A stretch of 64,000 bases of DNA from Allodiplogaster sudhausi (taxonomy: Eukaryota; Nematoda; Chromadorea; Rhabditida; Diplogasteridae), in contig CALZFC010000031.1 in the NCBI GenBank assembly GCA_945643635.1, forward strand, positions 2,345,001 to 2,409,000, in the 5' to 3' direction. The notes beneath the pieces are model-generated. The model saw only the letters and a list, made by a program, of their open reading frames with translations. It was not told where the DNA came from and searched no databases. Positions 59,392 through 64,000 of this stretch are shown one piece after another (within the stretch, counting starts at the first letter, position 1; the number at the start of each line of letters is the position of its first letter). Position numbers and translations under genes: made by a program.

Positions 59392-61037
59392 TTATCGCAA
59401 CGAGAGCCGCGTAATGGATGGGCTGGCGCTCTGCTGCTTGACTTGGATGTTCACTCGATTTCCACACGTCAAACCCTTTGGGAAGAGCGCACTCCAAATC
59501 GCGTTTCTGTACTCTTTTGTGAAGGCGACGACGACGATTGGGTTGAAGAGCGAGGTGAGAGTCGGGGCGAAGACAGTCGTGTAGTCGGCCAGGAGTAGAG
59601 GCCGGTAGTCAGCAAGGTCACGGGGGGCAGACTGAAGAAGATATTACATTGCCTAACATAATTGTATTCGATGTGACAGCGTAATGAGCATTTCAAGGCG
59701 TTTGAAAGTTGCATGAGTAAAGAAGGAGGAAAAAGGAAAAAAAGAAAAAGATGTTGCCGGACTTGCAGAATGAGCATGAGAAGAGCGCGTCGATGAATGC
59801 GCTGGAAGTTGGCGGGCAGCAGGCGCTGGCGGAGAGTTCGCACGATGCCGAAGACGCAGCCGGCCATGACGGCGGCCAGCACGAGCTGCGTCCCCATCAC
59901 CGCCGCGATGCTGCGGACGGTGCGCGGCTAAGCGAGAGGCTTCTTCATCTTTCGCCAGCTACCATGAAGGGTTCATAGAAATGCGCTCTACAAGAAAGGG
60001 CGACTACCGAGAAATTAATTAATGCAGGTTTTCATTGCCGTCCACCCAGCGGCGCATTTTCAAAAAAATACTCAGATTTGTTGAATTGTGACAAATCTCT
60101 AAAAATTCTGAGGCTCACAACGGCTCCAGCCGCTCGATCCCTATCCCCCGGCTCGTGAGCATGGTTATAGATTAAAGAAGATGCATACGTCCAGTTTAAC
60201 CGCAATGAAGCGCGTTATGGGCGGCAGGTGAAGAAGCTCGGCGATGTTGTAGATATCGTTGAAGTTGGGCGTTACGGGAGAGTTGCTAAAGTAGCAAAAG
60301 TTGCCGAGAAGGGCGAGGCATGCCGCAATGAGCAGCAGTCGGCTCAGCCAGCGGCCATTTTCGAGGAGCGGAGAGCTGGAAAAAAAACTCATAATTTGTG
60401 ACACAATCTAATCTTCAGTCTCTTTGAGTTTTCCTCAATTTTTCAAAGTCAAACGCTTAAATTTCAGACACAAAAGTGAGTGTGAATTCAAATTGACTTT
60501 TCTTGCGCATCACTTTGCGAGACTCCAACAGACCTGATAATGAAGAGCGGTCGATAGAGAAAGCCGACAGCGATCAGTTCCATGTTGACGAAGAAAGACA
60601 CTATTAGGGAGTCGAAAGAAACTTCTCGAATGATCGAGCCGGCCGGAAAATCGATGGGTGGATTTGAGATGAATACGATTGTCGACTGCATGTCGCGCGT
60701 TGGTACATAAATTATGTTCCTCATTTCATTTTCCCCCTATTTTCAAAGTTCCTATTTTACTGTTTGCCATGCTTCATTATAAATTTTGTAAGGAATGAAT
60801 TTTGCTTATAATATGTATGTACATATGTAGCATTAGAAGGGAAAAAATGAAATGGAACATGCTCTGACTATGTTAAATGGCGAACATGCAGTAGCAGTCG
60901 ACAACGATCTCGGCGAGCAGAATGAGTTTGTATCCGCCGATCAGCTGGCTCTGCTTACTAGTCACGATCCAGAAGAAGACGACGTTCTCTTCTAGCGCTA
61001 CCGTATCCAGGGTGAGGTGTGCAATTGACGAACCCAT
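59392..61037 (-). CDS. 7TM chemoreceptor-like GPCR (nematode Str/Srd type), about 5 exons, 292 aa
   Basis: Exons: 61037-60903 (donor uncertain), 60685-60534, 60375-60189, 59927-59763, 59631-59392; 879 bp in phase. The N-terminus MGSSIAHLTLDTVALEENVV leads into WIVTSKQSQLIGGYKLILLAE, the TM1-TM2 pattern of Str-superfamily receptors. Next come FDSLIVSFFVNMELIAVGFL and YRPLFII, where the aromatic/YR ending replaces DRY, then TM4 (LLLIAACLALLGNFCYF), TM5 (MGTQLVLAAVMAGCVFGIV), a basic loop, ALLMLILQ, and a TM7 with LTSLFNPIVVVAFTKEYRNA. The NPxxx...YR ending is typical of these chemosensory receptors. It is a little short for the family (usually about 320-350 aa), mainly around TM2, where the first donor (GTCGAC) is weak and an exon may be misplaced. 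AATAAA follows the stop within about 10 nt. Confidence 0.7.
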
Positions 61038-61509
61038 TTGCTATCTTAATCAATTAATTCACGAATTCGCTGTCAGTACTTACTTCAACAAAAATTTGTG
61101 GATATAAAATAAAGTATGGCAAGTAGAATAATCTATCATCCTGCTTCGGAATGCCTTATTGCTACGGGACAAAAAAATATGTTTAAGTTGCAGTTAATCG
61201 AGCACACTGCAAGGTTTACGCTTAGTTAGTTTTCTTATCAGATAGTCAGAACGATGATGACACGATTCACAGGAGTTGTCTGGTTATGAAAGGGTTTTGC
61301 GTAAGCAGTTTCACGTCGCCGATTCTCAGAGACCAAATGAGTAGATTTCTTTCTGCATCAACACAGATATTGTTTCGTAAACATTTGTAAGCAATTTTTA
61401 AGGAGAAGTCATAAAAAAGTTGTTGACAATTAAAAATAATGTTTTTAATTGTAGTAGTTTTTTTATAATCTTAAAATAATTCCTTTTTTAAAGGAATGAA
61501 GTTTATGTG
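61038..61509. other. Upstream of chemoreceptor-like gene
   Basis: AT-rich sequence with no exon recognised; it may contain the promoter. Confidence 0.4.
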
Positions 61510-61687
61510 ATTCAAATTTCTGAAATAGACAAGCTCGCAAATGCAGAGACATGCGACCATAAAATATGAAATTGTTTATACTTCTGCTTACCTTGGATTC
61601 ATGGAGCATGCTGGTTTTATGATGCATTTTGTACAGCCTACGTTTACAAGAATTACAAAAAGTTTGTTTACCATCGAAACTTCGCTT
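61510..61687 (+). repeat. Dispersed repeat, copy 2
   Basis: Same orientation as the copy at 59027-59190, so the two bracket the chemoreceptor-like gene as diverged direct repeats. Neither copy carries an open frame common to both. Confidence 0.7.
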
Positions 61688-62214
61688 TTTGACTACAGTG
61701 CCGCTCCACCAACAAGGAGTTCAGATTATTTCTGAAGTTACGGAAACTTTCAAAATTTTCTAAAGCATTTGGCTTTGCTTTAGAGATTTAGATTTACTCA
61801 GGTTTTACTGCATTCAACCACAGATTCAAAAATTATCCATAATTAATTGTTTTCCATGATTCATATCTCTTTTGATAAGCTTCAATGCTCACACACTTTT
61901 AAAGCACTGAACATGAATTTATCATAGGGCAGACTTCCGTGACTGGCAGAAATGACTTCTTCGTGAATCCATTAGTCGCCCTCGACAACCACGAAGCAAT
62001 CTCTTAGGCGCCTTATTGATCTTCCCTCTCTCTCCCTCTCTTTCTGTTCCTCTTTCCTCACTTTCTAGTGCAAATTTCTCATGGTTTTCAAGAAGAACGG
62101 TAAATAAATATTCACATGTACATATTTCGATTAAGCAAATGTGTATGTTACTTTTATTTATTTAACCTGTACTCGTAATGCTTACTTCCTCAATCTTTTA
62201 CTTATCATTAGCTT
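61688..62214. other. Spacer upstream of the cytochrome b5 gene
   Basis: AT-rich sequence with a short CT run near 62025-62045. No gene is seen. It presumably holds the promoter of the gene at 62242. Confidence 0.45.
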
Positions 62215-62241
62215 CTTCTTCATGCACAGGAGAATCCTTGA
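62215..62241 (+). promoter_or_regulatory. Splice acceptor before the cytochrome b5 start codon
   Basis: CTTCTTCATGCACAG ends 12 nt before the ATG at 62242, consistent with trans-splicing or a 5' UTR intron. Confidence 0.45.
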
Positions 62242-62723
62242 ATGGTCGCCTCTTCTGACGCGGATCTGCCCGAATATTCGCAGAATGAGCTGGGCAGACA
62301 CTGCACGCATGACGACCTCTGGATCGCATACAAGGGAAAGGTTGCGAATTTTTAAAATTATTATTTGGAAAAGTTTCTTAAAATCTGGAAAATCTTACAA
62401 CAACTAACATATAAAATAGCAAAGTAAAATTTACATGTTCTATTTTCTCTGTCAGGTATACAACATGACTCCGTACTTCAATTGTCATCCCGGCGGCAAT
62501 GCAATCCTACGGCAGGCTGGCAAGGTTACCTCAATCAATTCTGCAGTACTATCTAAATATATTTTACATTTTGTAAAAAAAAAAATTTTCTTAAACATTG
62601 TGAATAAAAAAAATTCTAAAGGATGCAACGATTGCAATCATGGCGAATCCAGCACACGGAATGGTCTTCTCAGCAATCGAGGAGAAACTTGAAATGCATT
62701 GCATTGGAAAGTTGAAGAGATGA
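62242..62723 (+). CDS. Cytochrome b5 domain protein, 3 exons, 89 aa
   Basis: Exons 62242-62340, 62456-62524 and 62622-62723 join in phase 0 (99 + 69 + 102 bp). The protein is essentially one cytochrome b5 fold: YSQNELGRHCTHDDLWIAYKG, then KVYNMTPYFNCHPGGNAI with the first haem-ligand His in the HPGG loop. A short helix (LRQAGKDATIAIMANPA) leads to the second His (AHGMVF). It ends KLEMHCIGKLKR with no membrane anchor, so it is soluble. The sequence is closest in pattern to the b5 domain of CYB5R4/Ncb5or-type proteins rather than microsomal b5, but no reductase domain follows here. It should be an electron carrier; the partner is unknown. Confidence 0.88.
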
Positions 62724-63606
62724 TTCAATGTTTTCTTCTTCAATTCGTTGTCCGAAGAGTACAAACAGACTTTCAGAGAATGTTCCGACGCTTTATCTTT
62801 TTTTTGATGATGATATTTTTCCTTACATAAATCACATACGGTTCGGTCAATAAATAATTTTACGATAATCTTTTTTATTTATTGTATAGGCATGCACTTG
62901 ACGAATGCTTTTCCCTGTTATCTTTCTTCTCTTCATGGCAATAAATTCTTCGCACCCTTCATTGCGCGTGTCGGTTCGGTTGCCATTTCATAAGCAACGC
63001 TGCAAACTCTTTTTCCACTTTGCCTCCAAAACCCGAGGTCACACGACTATTCCTTATAACTAAAAGAGTAAGAGCGAAAGAGAGAGAGAGAGAAGAAAAT
63101 AGAGAGAGAAAGAGAAAGAGAGAGAGAGAGAGAAGAAGAAGAAGATAGAGAGAGAAAGAGAAAGAGAAAGAGAGAGAGAGAGAGAAGAAGAAGAAGATAG
63201 AGAGAGAAAGAGAAAGAGAGAGAAAAATGAAATGGAGAGATAATAAGGATGAATGCGAGCAGCTGTACATGCTGCCATGTTGCATGAACTCATGGTGCGA
63301 ATAATCGTCTTTTCAATCTACGAAGAAAACAGTTTGAGAGAAAAAGAGACAGAGAAACGAGCAGAGAGAAGTGACCGATCGCAACATTTACTAATGCCTT
63401 ACTTCTTCTGGCATGCCTCGAACGTTTGGTCCCCCGTCCTCGTACTGATAGCCTCGTACGGTTTAAGATAATTTATAAATAAAATGCGATTTGAATTTCC
63501 CGCACAATTCAAGCGCAGCAAGCATCTTCCTGCAGCCGCGAGGGCGAATGTGCTATATCTCCGATAACTATCTCCGTCCCGAATGTATTATTTATGCAGC
63601 TGTCCG

Positions 63607-63652
<46 letters not shown>

Positions 63653-64000
63653 ACTCTCTCTCTCTCTTTGACTCTCTCTCTCTCTTAATCCCTCTGTCTC
63701 TCTCCTCCTCTTCTCTCCCTCTCTGCTTTTAGATATCTTTCCCTCTCGTCCCTCCATATCTAAGGATAAATTCACGCCGCAAGTCGGTGGGTGGCTGTCG
63801 TTGATGGATCGGAAGCATCTGCACAAACGTATTAGATAGTACGCGTTTGAGATCATGAACACGAAAGAGAAGAGGGAGAGAGAGAGTGAAAGAGATGAAT
63901 AGGGGAGAGAGAGCGATAGCGTCAGAGAGAAAGAGAGAGAGAACAGAGATCTCAGTGTAAAGAGCGCGGAAGCTTAGAAGATCTATTACAATTGTTGCCG
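62724..64000. repeat. 3' flank and terminal GA/CT microsatellites
   Basis: After the b5 stop comes an AATAAATAATTTT stretch near 62849-62862. A composite purine array at 63060-63235 has AGAAGAAGAAGATAGAG units repeated three times between GA runs. A CT tract follows at 63610-63730 and GA tracts at 63862-63945. No gene is supported. Confidence 0.7.

Noticed and set aside
1..64000. tRNA, rRNA and CRISPR arrays
   Set aside because: No B-box-like GGTTCRA sites in tRNA context, no rRNA sequence and no spaced direct-repeat array were seen; the repetitive DNA is microsatellite.

Overview
This is nuclear DNA of an animal, almost certainly a nematode. The genes have short introns with AG acceptors. 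One gene belongs to the nematode-typical MOLO-1 family, and two others look like nematode peptide-receptor and chemoreceptor GPCRs. Several coding starts lie 1-18 bases after a splice acceptor, as expected with spliced-leader trans-splicing or 5' UTR introns. All genes were assembled by eye from exon translations, GT/AG boundaries and phase. Nothing was aligned against a database.

Layout. (1) 104-18799, minus strand, three housekeeping or neuronal genes in a row: a secreted/membrane MOLO-1 domain protein (104-1435), a 26-exon ACAD10-type fusion of HAD hydrolase, APH-like kinase and acyl-CoA dehydrogenase ending in a possible peroxisomal signal (4246-10755), and glutamine-dependent asparagine synthetase in 15 exons (12468-18799). 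(2) 18800-28411: about 9.6 kb crowded with GA/CT microsatellites, holding a 50-bp hairpin and a 634-bp inverted-repeat (MITE-like) element full of GTCATGAC palindromes. (3) 28412-31912, plus strand: an SLC17-type transporter in 11 exons. (4) 33144-39230: a complete DNA transposon with 36-bp terminal inverted repeats and about 30-bp subterminal repeats. It carries two genes readable in phase from start to stop: a 765-aa Tnp2/CACTA-type transposase and a 364-aa protein with a BEN-like C-terminal half. (5) 39821-43479, minus strand: a 434-aa class A GPCR like nematode FMRFamide-peptide receptors. (6) 43480-59391: mostly GA/CT microsatellites, with a few exon-like segments of unknown identity. (7) 59392-61037, minus strand: a 7TM chemoreceptor-like gene bracketed by two diverged copies of a repeat. 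(8) 62242-62723, plus strand: a compact 89-aa cytochrome b5 domain protein. The window then ends in GA/CT tracts.

The most notable object is the transposon. Its two-gene plan (catalytic Tnp2-like protein plus a second, probably DNA-binding, protein) together with repeated subterminal motifs parallels plant En/Spm, but the second protein appears to use a BEN-type fold. The other standing feature is the very large load of homopurine/homopyrimidine GA/CT repeats in introns and intergenic DNA.
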